Origin: JBMNTP01 sp050945795
GTDB taxonomy: Bacteria > Bacillota > Clostridia > Christensenellales > MGBC116941
DNA length: 64,000 nt
Assembly: GCA_050945795.1 (NCBI GenBank)
Contig: JBMNTP010000005.1
Span: 1-64,000, forward strand
Reading direction: 5' to 3'
A program made the translations under genes and the position numbers. How positions within the stretch are numbered: the stretch's first letter is position 1; each line of letters starts with the position of its first letter. The notes under the pieces were generated by a model. The model saw nothing but the letters and a program-made list of their open reading frames with translations. It made no database searches and had not been told where the DNA came from. Positions 52,751-60,641 of this stretch are shown one piece after another.

Positions 52751-52835
52751 TCATTTTTTTGCTTTTTCGAGCTTTCCGCAGCTCGTATCTAAATTTAGCG
52801 GATAATTTCAGATTTGCGCGAAGGGTGAGTGAATA

Positions 52836-54572
52836 ATGGTAAATCTAACGATCAACGGTATTCCTGTCCAGGTGGAAGCGGGCTCTACGGTATTGGAGGC
52901 CGCGCGTAAACTAGGCATCCATATACCTACACTGTGTCATTTAAAGGATGTAAACGAAATCGGTGCGTGCCGTATGTGCGTAGTCGAATCGAAGGGCTCA
53001 AGGGCGCTTCAGGCCTCCTGCGTTCTTCCAGTAGCAGAAGGCATGGAGATTAAAACTAATACCCCGGTAGTACGGGAAGCTCGCAAAGTGGTACTTGAAC
53101 TTTTGCTCTCAGAGCATAACAGGCGCTGCCTGACCTGCGTTCGCAGCCTTAACTGCGAGCTGCAAAGCCTAGCTGAGGAGCTGGGCGTAACGGATATTCG
53201 TTTTGACGGAGAGGCTGACCCCTCCGATTTTGACGATCTTTCCCCCTCCATCGTACGTGATAACAGCAAGTGCGTTCTGTGCCGCCGCTGCGTATCTGTA
53301 TGCCGCAACATACAGAATATAGGCGTTATAGGTTCACAGCAGCGCGGCTTTAAAACCCGTATAGGCTCCCCGTTTGAAAAACCGCTTTCAGAGGTTGCGT
53401 GCATAAACTGCGGCCAGTGCATAGCGGTATGCCCCGTTGGCGCGCTTTCTGAAAAAGACAGCACAGAGCGGGTATGGCAGGCGCTTGGCGATTCCAAAAA
53501 ACATGTTATATTCCAGACCGCTCCGGCGGTGCGCGTAGCGTTGGGCGAAGAGTTCGGCTATCCGATAGGCACCCGCGTAACCGGCCAGATGGCGGCGGCC
53601 ATAAGAAGGCTGGGCGCTGATAAAGTATACGATACTGACTACGCCGCCGACCTTACAATTATGGAAGAAGGCACCGAGCTGCTCCAGCGCCTTAACGAAG
53701 GCGGCAAACTGCCTATGATAACATCATGCAGCCCGGGTTGGATAAAATACTGCGAGCATAACTACCATGAGTTTTTAGATAACCTTTCGACGTGCAAATC
53801 GCCTCATGAGATGTTCGGGGCGGTCATGAAGTCGTATTACGCTAAAAAGAGCAACATCGACCCCAAAGATATATTCGTAGTTTCGGTTATGCCTTGCACG
53901 GCTAAGAAATTTGAATGCGAGCGTTGCGAGTTGGCAAACGAAGAAGGACTTCAGGATGTTGACGCCGTTCTCACAACGCGCGAATTGGCTAAGATGATAA
54001 AACAGTCGGGCATAGACTTCAAGGGCCTGCCGGAAGAAGGGTTTGACCCGGTATTCGGTGATTCAACGGGCGCGGCTGTTATATTCGGCGCGACCGGCGG
54101 CGTTATGGAAGCGGCGCTTAGAACTGTTGCAGATATACTTACCGGAAAAGACCTTGATGATATCGAATATACAGACGTCCGCGGCATACAGGGCGTTAAA
54201 GAGGCTACCGTCGATATAAACGGCATGAAGGTAAATGTAGCTGTTGCGCATGGTACCAAATCGGCCGGCGCGCTGCTCGACAAGATAAAATCCGGTGAAG
54301 CCGACTATCATTTCATCGAAATAATGGGATGCCCGGGCGGCTGCGTAGCCGGCGGCGGACAGCCCATAGTGCCGGCGCGCGTAAGGCTGGATATAGATCC
54401 TAAGGTTGCCCGCGCCAAGGCGATATATGAAGAGGACGAGTCAATGACGCTGCGCAAGTCGCATAAGAACCCGTCGGTACAGAAACTGTATGATGAGTTC
54501 CTCGGAGAGCCGTGCGGACATCTTTCACACGAGCTGCTGCACACACATTATACCGCTCGCCCCAAATACTAA
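52836..54572 (+). CDS. Second [FeFe] hydrogenase, group A, stand-alone
   Basis: Catalytic hydrogenase of 578 residues with the four-cluster layout: [2Fe-2S] (CHLKDVNEIGACRMC, near 34), His-Cys3 site (HNRRCLTCVRSLNC, near 96), two [4Fe-4S] motifs (CVLCRRCVSVC, CINCGQCIAVCP), then the H domain with TSCSPGW (296-302), MPCTAKKFE and MGCPGGCVAGGGQP. The first H loop has Ser299 where most enzymes have a second Cys. It has no HydB or HydC partner here and may take electrons from ferredoxin or from shared subunits. It begins behind its own promoter and a Rex-like site. Confidence 0.95.
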   Translation: MVNLTINGIPVQVEAGSTVLEAARKLGIHIPTLCHLKDVNEIGACRMCVVESKGSRALQASCVLPVAEGMEIKTNTPVVREARKVVLELLLSEHNRRCLTCVRSLNCELQSLAEELGVTDIRFDGEADPSDFDDLSPSIVRDNSKCVLCRRCVSVCRNIQNIGVIGSQQRGFKTRIGSPFEKPLSEVACINCGQCIAVCPVGALSEKDSTERVWQALGDSKKHVIFQTAPAVRVALGEEFGYPIGTRVTGQMAAAIRRLGADKVYDTDYAADLTIMEEGTELLQRLNEGGKLPMITSCSPGWIKYCEHNYHEFLDNLSTCKSPHEMFGAVMKSYYAKKSNIDPKDIFVVSVMPCTAKKFECERCELANEEGLQDVDAVLTTRELAKMIKQSGIDFKGLPEEGFDPVFGDSTGAAVIFGATGGVMEAALRTVADILTGKDLDDIEYTDVRGIQGVKEATVDINGMKVNVAVAHGTKSAGALLDKIKSGEADYHFIEIMGCPGGCVAGGGQPIVPARVRLDIDPKVARAKAIYEEDESMTLRKSHKNPSVQKLYDEFLGEPCGHLSHELLHTHYTARPKY

Positions 54573-54585
54573 TATCACAATAAAT

Positions 54586-54620
54586 AAAGCGCAGACGGCA
54601 CAGCCGTTTGCGCTTTTTAT
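54586..54620 (+). terminator. Terminator after the second hydrogenase
   Basis: AAAGCGCAGACGGC (54586-54599) pairs with 54603-54616 (one G-T pair), loop ACA, then TTTTTATT. Confidence 0.88.
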
Positions 54621-54718
54621 TATGCCTGTTAAAATCCGCCACACGCTAAGATAATCCAAAGCAAATCTATATCGCGAATTACGACCGGATGCGTCTTTCT
54701 ATACCCGAACCGGGGCGC

Positions 54719-54770
54719 TCCCCATCTCTCCTAAAATGCCGCAAAGGCGGCATTTTAGGAGAGATGGGGA
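54719..54770. repeat. Perfect 24-bp palindrome with four-base loop
   Basis: 54719-54742 (TCCCCATCTCTCC... to GCCGC) is exactly complementary to 54747-54770. A second small hairpin, CCAACC/GGTTGG, follows at 54772-54793. There is no good T-run, so it looks more like a dispersed palindromic element than a terminator for galE. Confidence 0.75.
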
Positions 54771-54805
54771 TCCAACCCTTTTCAAAAGGTTGGCCGTCGG
54801 AGACC

Positions 54806-55792
54806 TCATAGATTGCCGTAGCCGCTCGGATGGCTCGAATGCCACTTCCATGCCGTATCGATAATATCGCTCAGCCCAAAACGTGGCGACCAGCCCAGCT
54901 CCTTTCTTATCTTATCCGATGACGCTACAAGCGAGGCAGGGTCTCCCGCCCTTCTTTGCGCCAATTCATAAGGCACAGCCTTGCCGGTTACCTCCCTAGC
55001 AGTTTCTATTATTTCAAGGACAGAGAAGCCCTTGCCATTGCCAAGGTTATATATCGCGCTGCCGCCGCCCGAGCGCATAGCGTCAAGCGCCAGAAGATGC
55101 GCCTTAGCTAAATCCGAAACATGTATATAATCTCTTACGCAGGTGCCGTCGGGAGTGTCGTAATCGCTGCCAAAAACGTATAGCTTGTCGCGTTTGCCTG
55201 CTGCCGCCTGCAGCACTATAGGTATAAGATGCGTTTCTGGCGCATGGTCCTCCCCTATTTCGCCTGATACATGCGCGCCCGCCGCATTAAAATACCTAAG
55301 GCAGGTGTACTTTATGCCGTACGCGTTATCACACCATTTAAGCATTTGCTCCACAGCAAGTTTCGTTTCGCCATACGCATTTTGCGGACGCTTAGCGCAG
55401 CGCTCTGTTATAGGCAGCTCATCCGGCTGTCCGTATACAGCGGCGGTAGAGGAAAAAACAATGCTCTTAGCGCCATATTTGCGCATAGCCTTAAGCAGCG
55501 ACACGGTAGAGCATACATTATTTGAGTAAAACCCCAATGGGTCCTTCATACTTTCGCCCACCTCAATACTGGCCGCAAAGTCGATCACCGATTCGATTTC
55601 ATTTTCTCTAAACACTTTATCAAGCGCTGCCTCGTCACGCAAATCGCCGATATAAATCTTCGCCCCGCCAACAGCGGCGCGATGACCCTTGCTTAGATTG
55701 TCAAAAACAACTACTTCCTCGCCGCGTTCTAGCAGCTCTCTTACAGTATGACTGCCTATATATCCCGCGCCGCCCGCCACCATAATCGCCAT
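54806..55792 (-). CDS. galE: UDP-glucose 4-epimerase
   Basis: NAD-bound epimerase of 328 residues linking UDP-glucose and UDP-galactose. VAGGAGYIGSHT near 5-16 is the NAD loop, GDLRD near 49, the catalytic set in SSTAAVYG and YGETK near 123-150, and RYFNAAGAHVSGEIGEDH near 175. The C-terminal half has the family's LSDIIDTAWKWHSSHPSGY ending. AGGAGGCGG precedes the ATG. It stands alone, so may supply sugars for envelope glycans. Confidence 0.95.
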   Translation of the reverse strand: MAIMVAGGAGYIGSHTVRELLERGEEVVVFDNLSKGHRAAVGGAKIYIGDLRDEAALDKVFRENEIESVIDFAASIEVGESMKDPLGFYSNNVCSTVSLLKAMRKYGAKSIVFSSTAAVYGQPDELPITERCAKRPQNAYGETKLAVEQMLKWCDNAYGIKYTCLRYFNAAGAHVSGEIGEDHAPETHLIPIVLQAAAGKRDKLYVFGSDYDTPDGTCVRDYIHVSDLAKAHLLALDAMRSGGGSAIYNLGNGKGFSVLEIIETAREVTGKAVPYELAQRRAGDPASLVASSDKIRKELGWSPRFGLSDIIDTAWKWHSSHPSGYGNL

Positions 55793-56041
55793 AAATGCCG
55801 CCTCCTATATGCGCGCGTCAAAACGCGGCTGATACACTTATTATATCAAAGAAGTTGGGATTTAATAGCTGCTATATACTTTGCGAAAAAACCCGTTTCT
55901 CGGTATTGCTGCATTAACCCACGCGCTTTGCGGCATAAAAAAAAGAGCGCCCTTATCGGACACCCCCCTTAGATCTTGTTTCCATCGCCTCTATGGCGAT
56001 AATGCGCCTTTGCCGTAACCGCTGCTTACGCCGCCGTCCGC

Positions 56042-56569
56042 TTAATCCGGCAACATAAAAGTGCGCAGGTACGATAAAAATGCGTCATAGCCTTCAAAGA
56101 ACTCGCGCATGGTATTTTTAAACGCGCCGTACTTATTAAAATCGGCGACATCAAGCCCATCTTCATTGTATATCGCTCGGTATTCCGGCAGCTTGTCAAG
56201 CAGCGCCTCCACCGCATCAGACGGCGGCGGCACATCTATCGTTCTCTCGACCGGTACCGACGCCCCCTCCATCTCCCGCCACCACAGCGGGTTTATCGTC
56301 ATAATCAGGTCGCCTCCTAAAAACTGGGTCCAGAGAAAATGGCTGTTATTGTTGGCCGCCAGCAGTTTAAGCCTGTATCCGCGCTCTTTATAAAGCGCAT
56401 ACACCCGCTTAAATACCGCCACACCGCTCCAATCGGGGCATTCGGCGGCGATATCGATATGACGCCGCGCCGCCAGCGCCTTCATATAATCGACTATACG
56501 GCCGTTCATAATTGTGCAGCTATGCATAACTCCTTTTACAGGCAGCCCTGCCTCTCTTGCGGCGCTGTT
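56042..56569 (-). pseudogene. 5'-truncated transaldolase-family gene
   Basis: The protein matches, from memory of the family, only the C-terminal half of a roughly 380-residue transaldolase-like enzyme: CTIMNGRIVDYMKAL, WSGVAVFKRVYALYKERGYRLKLLAA, FLGGDLIMTINPLWWREM and YNEDGLDVADFNKYGAFKNTMREF. Family-like sequence (NSAAREAGLPVKG) reads on in frame upstream of the ATG at 56527 until two stops at 56570-56575, so a former gene has lost its 5' half, including the Schiff-base Lys. AAAAGGAG lies just before the ATG but probably by chance. A short active protein cannot be ruled out. Confidence 0.68.
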
Positions 56570-56930
56570 TTATCAGGTTAAAATATACCACTTAATCCGG
56601 CATTTTTTACTTGTCGCACCGGGAAAAACCATGCACTTTTGAGCTTTTCACCTTCTCTATTTATGAATATACATGCTTGTTCTGAGCATAAATATGCGTT
56701 ACTCTGATTTGAATCGATTGATTGGTGGGCCGCGAAACAAGTTAAAGCCGGGCAAAGCCGGCTTAACATATATTTGAAAAAACTATATGCTGTTGCGGAT
56801 ATGATTTTTAGAATCCGGTTGACAGAATTATGCAGCATCTTCATTCGACCCAAATGCAGCGGGATAACGCGCCAAAACCATAATCGGCCGCCCTTTTCAT
56901 AAACCCCAACCGAAAAACAGCCGCATCCCA
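56570..56930. other. Intergenic region after mntP
   Basis: No gene and no remaining trace of the missing transaldolase half that I can see. A hairpin with GTTAAAGCCGG and CCGGCTTAAC arms at 56741-56767 (one bulge) may end the mntP message. Confidence 0.45.
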
Positions 56931-57494
56931 TTACATCATATGATCTATCAGTATTTTTACGCCTATTCCGATTAAAACAATGCCACCTACTATTTCGGCG
57001 TGGCAACGAAACGCCGCGCCCAGTTTCCTTCCAAAAATAACGCCACCAAGGCAAACAACAAATGTTGTAGCTCCTATTATAATAATATTAAGCGCTATGC
57101 CCGCGCCTGAAATGCCCAGCCCCAGCCCCGCCGCGAAAGCATCAACAGATGTTGCGAAGGCGGCGACAAAAAGCTCTTTTGTGCCGAACGGGTTCCATTT
57201 GCTAGGCTCGGCGCATTCTTTTCTTCTAAAGCCGTTTATAATCATAGTAACGCCTATATACGAAAGCAGCGCGAACGCCACCCAATGATCATATTGCATT
57301 ATATAGCCGCTTATGCTTGAGCCGGCTAGCCAGCCAAGGGCAGGCATAAGCGCCTGAAAACCGCCGAAAAAAAGCGCCGTTTTAAACGCGTTACCCCAGG
57401 TGGCCTTGCATACGGAAACTCCGTTGGCCACGGAAACAGCGAAAGCGTCAATAGATAAGCCCATCCCGAGCAAAAAAGCCGATGCTAGCTCCAT
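56931..57494 (-). CDS. mntP: Manganese efflux pump MntP
   Basis: Six-segment membrane exporter of 187 residues. Both halves carry the family's Asp motif: GMGLSIDAFAVSVANG near 10-25 and FATSVDAFAAGLGLG near 115-130, and GFQALMPALGWLAG lies between. It removes excess manganese. Control by the riboswitch upstream agrees with this role. The ATG follows GCGAGG. Confidence 0.95.
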   Translation of the reverse strand: MELASAFLLGMGLSIDAFAVSVANGVSVCKATWGNAFKTALFFGGFQALMPALGWLAGSSISGYIMQYDHWVAFALLSYIGVTMIINGFRRKECAEPSKWNPFGTKELFVAAFATSVDAFAAGLGLGISGAGIALNIIIIGATTFVVCLGGVIFGRKLGAAFRCHAEIVGGIVLIGIGVKILIDHMM

Positions 57495-57511
57495 AATTAC
57501 CTCGCACTAAT

Positions 57512-57551
57512 AAAAAACCCATGTATAATGGCTGCAACTCCATTATACATG
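57512..57551 (-). terminator. Riboswitch-controlled terminator before mntP
   Basis: Minus-strand CATGTATAATGG (57551-57540) pairs perfectly with CCATTATACATG (57531-57520), then GGTTTTTTA. Its first arm overlaps the closing strand of the aptamer, so aptamer folding and termination exclude each other. Confidence 0.85.
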
Positions 57552-57645
57552 AGTCTCTTTTTTCAAGGTCAGCCAGGCCAAAAGACCGGTATGTTGACTG
57601 GACCACGCAGTTGTGACACCACGCAAAGTACTCCCCCATGTAATA
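57546..57645 (-). ncRNA. yybP-ykoY manganese riboswitch aptamer
   Basis: On the minus strand the leader reads TACATG-GGGGAGTACTT at its 5' end, the conserved GGGGAGTA start of the yybP-ykoY class, then GTCAACATAC and CCGG/GCCTGGCTGAC arms that pair, and ends with GAGAC-TCATGTA. TACATG (57642-57637) pairs with CATGTA (57551-57546) to close the aptamer. Manganese binding should stabilise this stem, break the terminator and switch mntP on. Confidence 0.82.
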
Positions 57646-57656
57646 TACTACCCTTA

Positions 57657-57685
57657 ATTATAATTAATTACTCATATACTGTCAA
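57657..57685 (-). promoter_or_regulatory. Consensus promoter for mntP
   Basis: Minus-strand TTGACA (57685-57680), exactly 17 bases, TATAAT (57662-57657). It begins 2 bases after the cwlD stop codon and starts transcription just before the aptamer. Confidence 0.9.
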
Positions 57686-57686
57686 G

Positions 57687-58400
57687 TCAGCCGCCGTTCA
57701 CGTTAAGATACTCCACCGCCGCCTCAGCAATATAGCCCGCCAACTTCTTCCTGTAAGCGGCATCGCTTAAAAGTTCCTCATCCCGGCTGTTTGTCAAAAA
57801 TCCGCATTCAACTATAACGCTCGGCATATTTCCCGCCCTAAGCACATAATAGTTTGAGCCTACGATACCGCGGTTGCCGCCCGTTTGACTATTAAGTTCA
57901 TTTTGTATTATCCCAGCCAGCTCCGCACCCTTTACGCTGCCGTCATAGTAAAACACCTGCGGCCCGCTTATTTGAGGATCATCAGGAAAGCTGTTCATAT
58001 GTATAGATATCATTATATCGGCGCCGCTTTTATTTATTATTTCGCGCCGGTTTTGCATATCCTCATCTTTTGTGCCGCCTATAGCATTTTCATCGTCGCG
58101 GGTCATAATAATATTGGCTCCGGCCTGCCTTAGCTTACGCTCTAGCTCCTTCGCCACATCAAGATTAAGCTCCGCCTCCTCAACTCCGGTAACGGTACCC
58201 TTGCAGCCTATGTCAAACCCTCCATGCCCCGCGTCTATTAGAACAGTAAACTCGCCTGTTAACGGCGTAGGCGCGGCAGCGGTATCCGCCCCGTTAAAAG
58301 CCCATACAACCGCCGCTCCAACAAGCGCCATTGCCGCGATTATAATTACGATTACCGGCCTTATCCGCATCGAGTCTGCCTTTGAGGGTTTGCTTGGCAT
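57687..58400 (-). CDS. cwlD: N-acetylmuramoyl-L-alanine amidase (CwlD-like)
   Basis: Zinc amidase of 237 residues with an N-terminal membrane anchor (about 15-38). VLIDAGHGGFDIG (His), EEAELNLDVAKELE (Glu), ISIHMNSFPD (His) and SVIVECGFLTNSRDEELL (catalytic Glu) give a complete Amidase_3 active site. The size and anchor fit CwlD, which makes muramic lactam in spore cortex, so the organism may sporulate; a vegetative amidase is the alternative. The ATG at 58400 follows GGAG at a long spacing. Confidence 0.85.
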   Translation of the reverse strand: MPSKPSKADSMRIRPVIVIIIAAMALVGAAVVWAFNGADTAAAPTPLTGEFTVLIDAGHGGFDIGCKGTVTGVEEAELNLDVAKELERKLRQAGANIIMTRDDENAIGGTKDEDMQNRREIINKSGADIMISIHMNSFPDDPQISGPQVFYYDGSVKGAELAGIIQNELNSQTGGNRGIVGSNYYVLRAGNMPSVIVECGFLTNSRDEELLSDAAYRKKLAGYIAEAAVEYLNVNGG

Positions 58401-58477
58401 TCTTTTATATCTCCATATCAATTAGTAGATAAGCGCATACTAATTTTAGCATACTCAAGATACCACGGCAAATTGTG

Positions 58478-58506
58478 TTGACGCGGCGGCGAGTATTGTA
58501 TAGAAT
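58478..58506 (+). promoter_or_regulatory. Promoter for the acyltransferase gene
   Basis: TTGACG (58478-58483), 17 bases, TAGAAT (58501-58506), 30 bases before the TTG start. Confidence 0.65.
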
Positions 58507-58536
58507 TAATTTCACTAAGCTAAGGCGGAGAGTCGA

Positions 58537-59823
58537 TTGAAAAAACCCGCTCTGAAAAAACCATCTAAATGGTATCGGCTGGATAACGCCGCGAAGCTGT
58601 ATCCCGCCATTAAAAGCAGGAAATGGGCATCCATATTCCGTCTGTCCGTGACGCTAAAAGAGGTTGTCCGTCCGGATATACTTCAAAAAGCGCTGGAGGA
58701 TGTGGCGCCGCGCTTTCCCAGCATGTGCCTAACGCTGCGCCGCGGCGTTTTCTGGTATTACCTTGAGCACAACTCAAATACACCGCTTATACATAAGGAC
58801 GCCGCCAACCCCTGCATACCCATAAAACCCAAACTAAACCGCGGGTTTTTATTCCGCGTGCGCTATCATAACCGCCGTATAGCGGTTGAGCTATTCCATT
58901 CGCTAAGCGATGGAACCGGCGGTATAGTATTTCTAAAAACGCTGACTGCGCAGTATCTGCGGCTTGCCGGCCACGACATACCCGCCACATACGGCATACT
59001 CGATTTAAGCCTGCTGCCCGACCCCGAGGAGCTTGAAGACAGTTTTACCCTTTTTAAAGATAAAAAAGTCCGCCGCACCTGGCGTGAAAACAAGGCTTAC
59101 CATATAGACGGTACTCCGGAGGAGCCTAACCGCCTTAATATAATAACAGGTGTTATAAGCCTTCAGGCGCTTTTGGAAAAGGCGCGTGAGCTTAAGGTAT
59201 CGATTACAGAACTGCTGTGCGCAGTGTATATATACGCAGTATACCGGCTGCAAAAAGCCGAGAACCCGCGCCTCCAACTTCCTGTTAAAATATCGGTGCC
59301 TATAAATCTTAGAAAATTTTATAATACAAAGTCGCTGCGCAACTTTTCAACGTATGTAAACCCCGGCATAGATCCGGCACTCGGCGATTATACATTTGAG
59401 GAAACGCTTTGCCAGGTTCATCATTTCATGCGGTATGAAGTGAATGAAAAGCTGCTCGCCGCGCGGGTAAACAACAATGTGCAAAAGGAGCTTAATCTAG
59501 CGCTGCGGCTCGCCCCCCTCTTTATTAAAAACATAGCCGTGCTTGCCACTTTTAATCTTGTAGGCGAAAAGATGTTTACCGGCACGATATCAAACCTCGG
59601 CAGCGTTGAGGTGCCGCCGGAGATGGAGCCCTTGATTGACCGATTTGATTTTCTGCTCGGCCCGCCTAAATATAACAAAACGGCTTGTGCCGTAATAAGC
59701 TTTGGCAAAAAGCTTACAATAAACTTCTCGCGCACAATTGAGGAGCCTTTTGTAGAGAGGCTGTTTTTCACGCAGCTTGTCCGCATGGGCATTAAAGTAC
59801 GTATAGAAAGTAATCAGGAGTAA
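58537..59823 (+). CDS. Condensation/alcohol-acetyltransferase-like acyltransferase
   Basis: Protein of 428 residues with the fold of CoA-dependent acyltransferases. FHSLSDGTGGIVFLKTL near residue 115-131 is the HxxxDG active-site motif, and TISNLGSVEVPPEM near 350 corresponds to the late structural motif. It starts with TTG behind GGCGGAGAG. It is paired with the DUF6320 gene 4 bases downstream, an arrangement I know from other Firmicutes, but the substrate is unknown; acylation of a lipid or glycan is possible. Confidence 0.75.
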   Translation: MKKPALKKPSKWYRLDNAAKLYPAIKSRKWASIFRLSVTLKEVVRPDILQKALEDVAPRFPSMCLTLRRGVFWYYLEHNSNTPLIHKDAANPCIPIKPKLNRGFLFRVRYHNRRIAVELFHSLSDGTGGIVFLKTLTAQYLRLAGHDIPATYGILDLSLLPDPEELEDSFTLFKDKKVRRTWRENKAYHIDGTPEEPNRLNIITGVISLQALLEKARELKVSITELLCAVYIYAVYRLQKAENPRLQLPVKISVPINLRKFYNTKSLRNFSTYVNPGIDPALGDYTFEETLCQVHHFMRYEVNEKLLAARVNNNVQKELNLALRLAPLFIKNIAVLATFNLVGEKMFTGTISNLGSVEVPPEMEPLIDRFDFLLGPPKYNKTACAVISFGKKLTINFSRTIEEPFVERLFFTQLVRMGIKVRIESNQE

Positions 59824-59827
59824 ACAA

Positions 59828-60532
59828 ATGTCGTATTGTGTAAACTGCGGCGTAGAGCTGGATCAGAGCCAAAAAGACTGTCCTCTCTGCGGTACCGAGG
59901 TGATAAACCCCAAAAAACCATATAGCGAAAAAGCCGAGCGGCCTTATCCTAAGCGCCTTGACCGGCTAAACCGCAACATCGATCGCACAGTCACTTTTGT
60001 AATTATAACGCTGGTTTTTATAATCGCAATACTTACAACGCTGGCTGCGAATATAGTCAATAACGACGCGGTTACCTGGTCGCTGTATCCTGTTGGGGCG
60101 ATTATTTTGGTGTGGATATATATTGCCACGCCATGGATTATAAAAAAGCCGTCTATACTACTTATAGGCGCTACATATACTATATCAACGCTTGGCTACC
60201 TCGCGCTTATAAACCTGCTTGTGGAAGGCAACTGGTTTATTCCGCTCGCCCTTCCTTTGGTGCTTTCGCTTTCCATACTCGTATGCTCAACGCTTATACT
60301 CTCAAGGAAAGGCATAATACGCGACTTGGCGGTTCCTGCCGCCTGGCTTATAGTTATAAGCACATATGCGCTTATAACCGACATAATACTTAACTCATAC
60401 CTAAAAGGTGAAATGCTGGTAACATGGTCTATATTCGTGCTGATACCCCTTGCTATAATGTCGGCGATACTCAATGTTATACAGCGCAAAAAAGACCTTA
60501 AATCAGAGCTCAAGCGTCGACTGCACTTTTAA
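59828..60532 (+). CDS. DUF6320-like zinc-ribbon membrane protein
   Basis: 234 residues. A zinc ribbon, CVNCGVELDQSQKDCPLCG (Cys pairs near 4-7 and 18-21), is followed by a basic stretch and six membrane segments from about residue 53 to 220, ending in a basic tail. This matches proteins annotated DUF6320. GGAG precedes the ATG, and the gene lies 4 bases after the acyltransferase, so the two probably act together, perhaps as cytosolic enzyme and membrane partner. Confidence 0.75.
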   Translation: MSYCVNCGVELDQSQKDCPLCGTEVINPKKPYSEKAERPYPKRLDRLNRNIDRTVTFVIITLVFIIAILTTLAANIVNNDAVTWSLYPVGAIILVWIYIATPWIIKKPSILLIGATYTISTLGYLALINLLVEGNWFIPLALPLVLSLSILVCSTLILSRKGIIRDLAVPAAWLIVISTYALITDIILNSYLKGEMLVTWSIFVLIPLAIMSAILNVIQRKKDLKSELKRRLHF

Positions 60533-60591
60533 CTGAATATTATTTTCACTGCCGTTTAGCGGCTGAAAAGACATATTGTTACAAACATGAA

Positions 60592-60621
60592 AAGGACGCA
60601 TGGTGAAAGTCATGCGTCCTT
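60592..60621. terminator. Hairpin between convergent genes
   Basis: AAGGACGCATG (60592-60602) pairs perfectly with CATGCGTCCTT (60611-60621). The T-run is poor on both strands, so it is a weak terminator. Confidence 0.55.
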
Positions 60622-60641
60622 GGATATTTATGCGAATATAG

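Larger units (their letters stand above)
52413..52835. other. Divergent intergenic region before the second hydrogenase
   Basis: No gene seen. On the minus strand TTGATT (52457-52452), 18 bases, TATATT (52433-52428) forms a promoter for the glycosyltransferase. On the plus strand lie the promoter and Rex-like site given next. The stretch 52500-52690 shows nothing I can name. Confidence 0.55.

Noticed and set aside
54719..54770. The long palindrome as a transcription terminator or attachment site
   Set aside because: No T-run on either strand and no integrase or tRNA gene nearby; kept only as a repeat.
56578..57054. A 158-codon open frame running from inside mntP into the gap after it
   Set aside because: It begins out of frame within mntP, has no ribosome site and no sensible domain; also checked as a possible missing half of the transaldolase and not similar.
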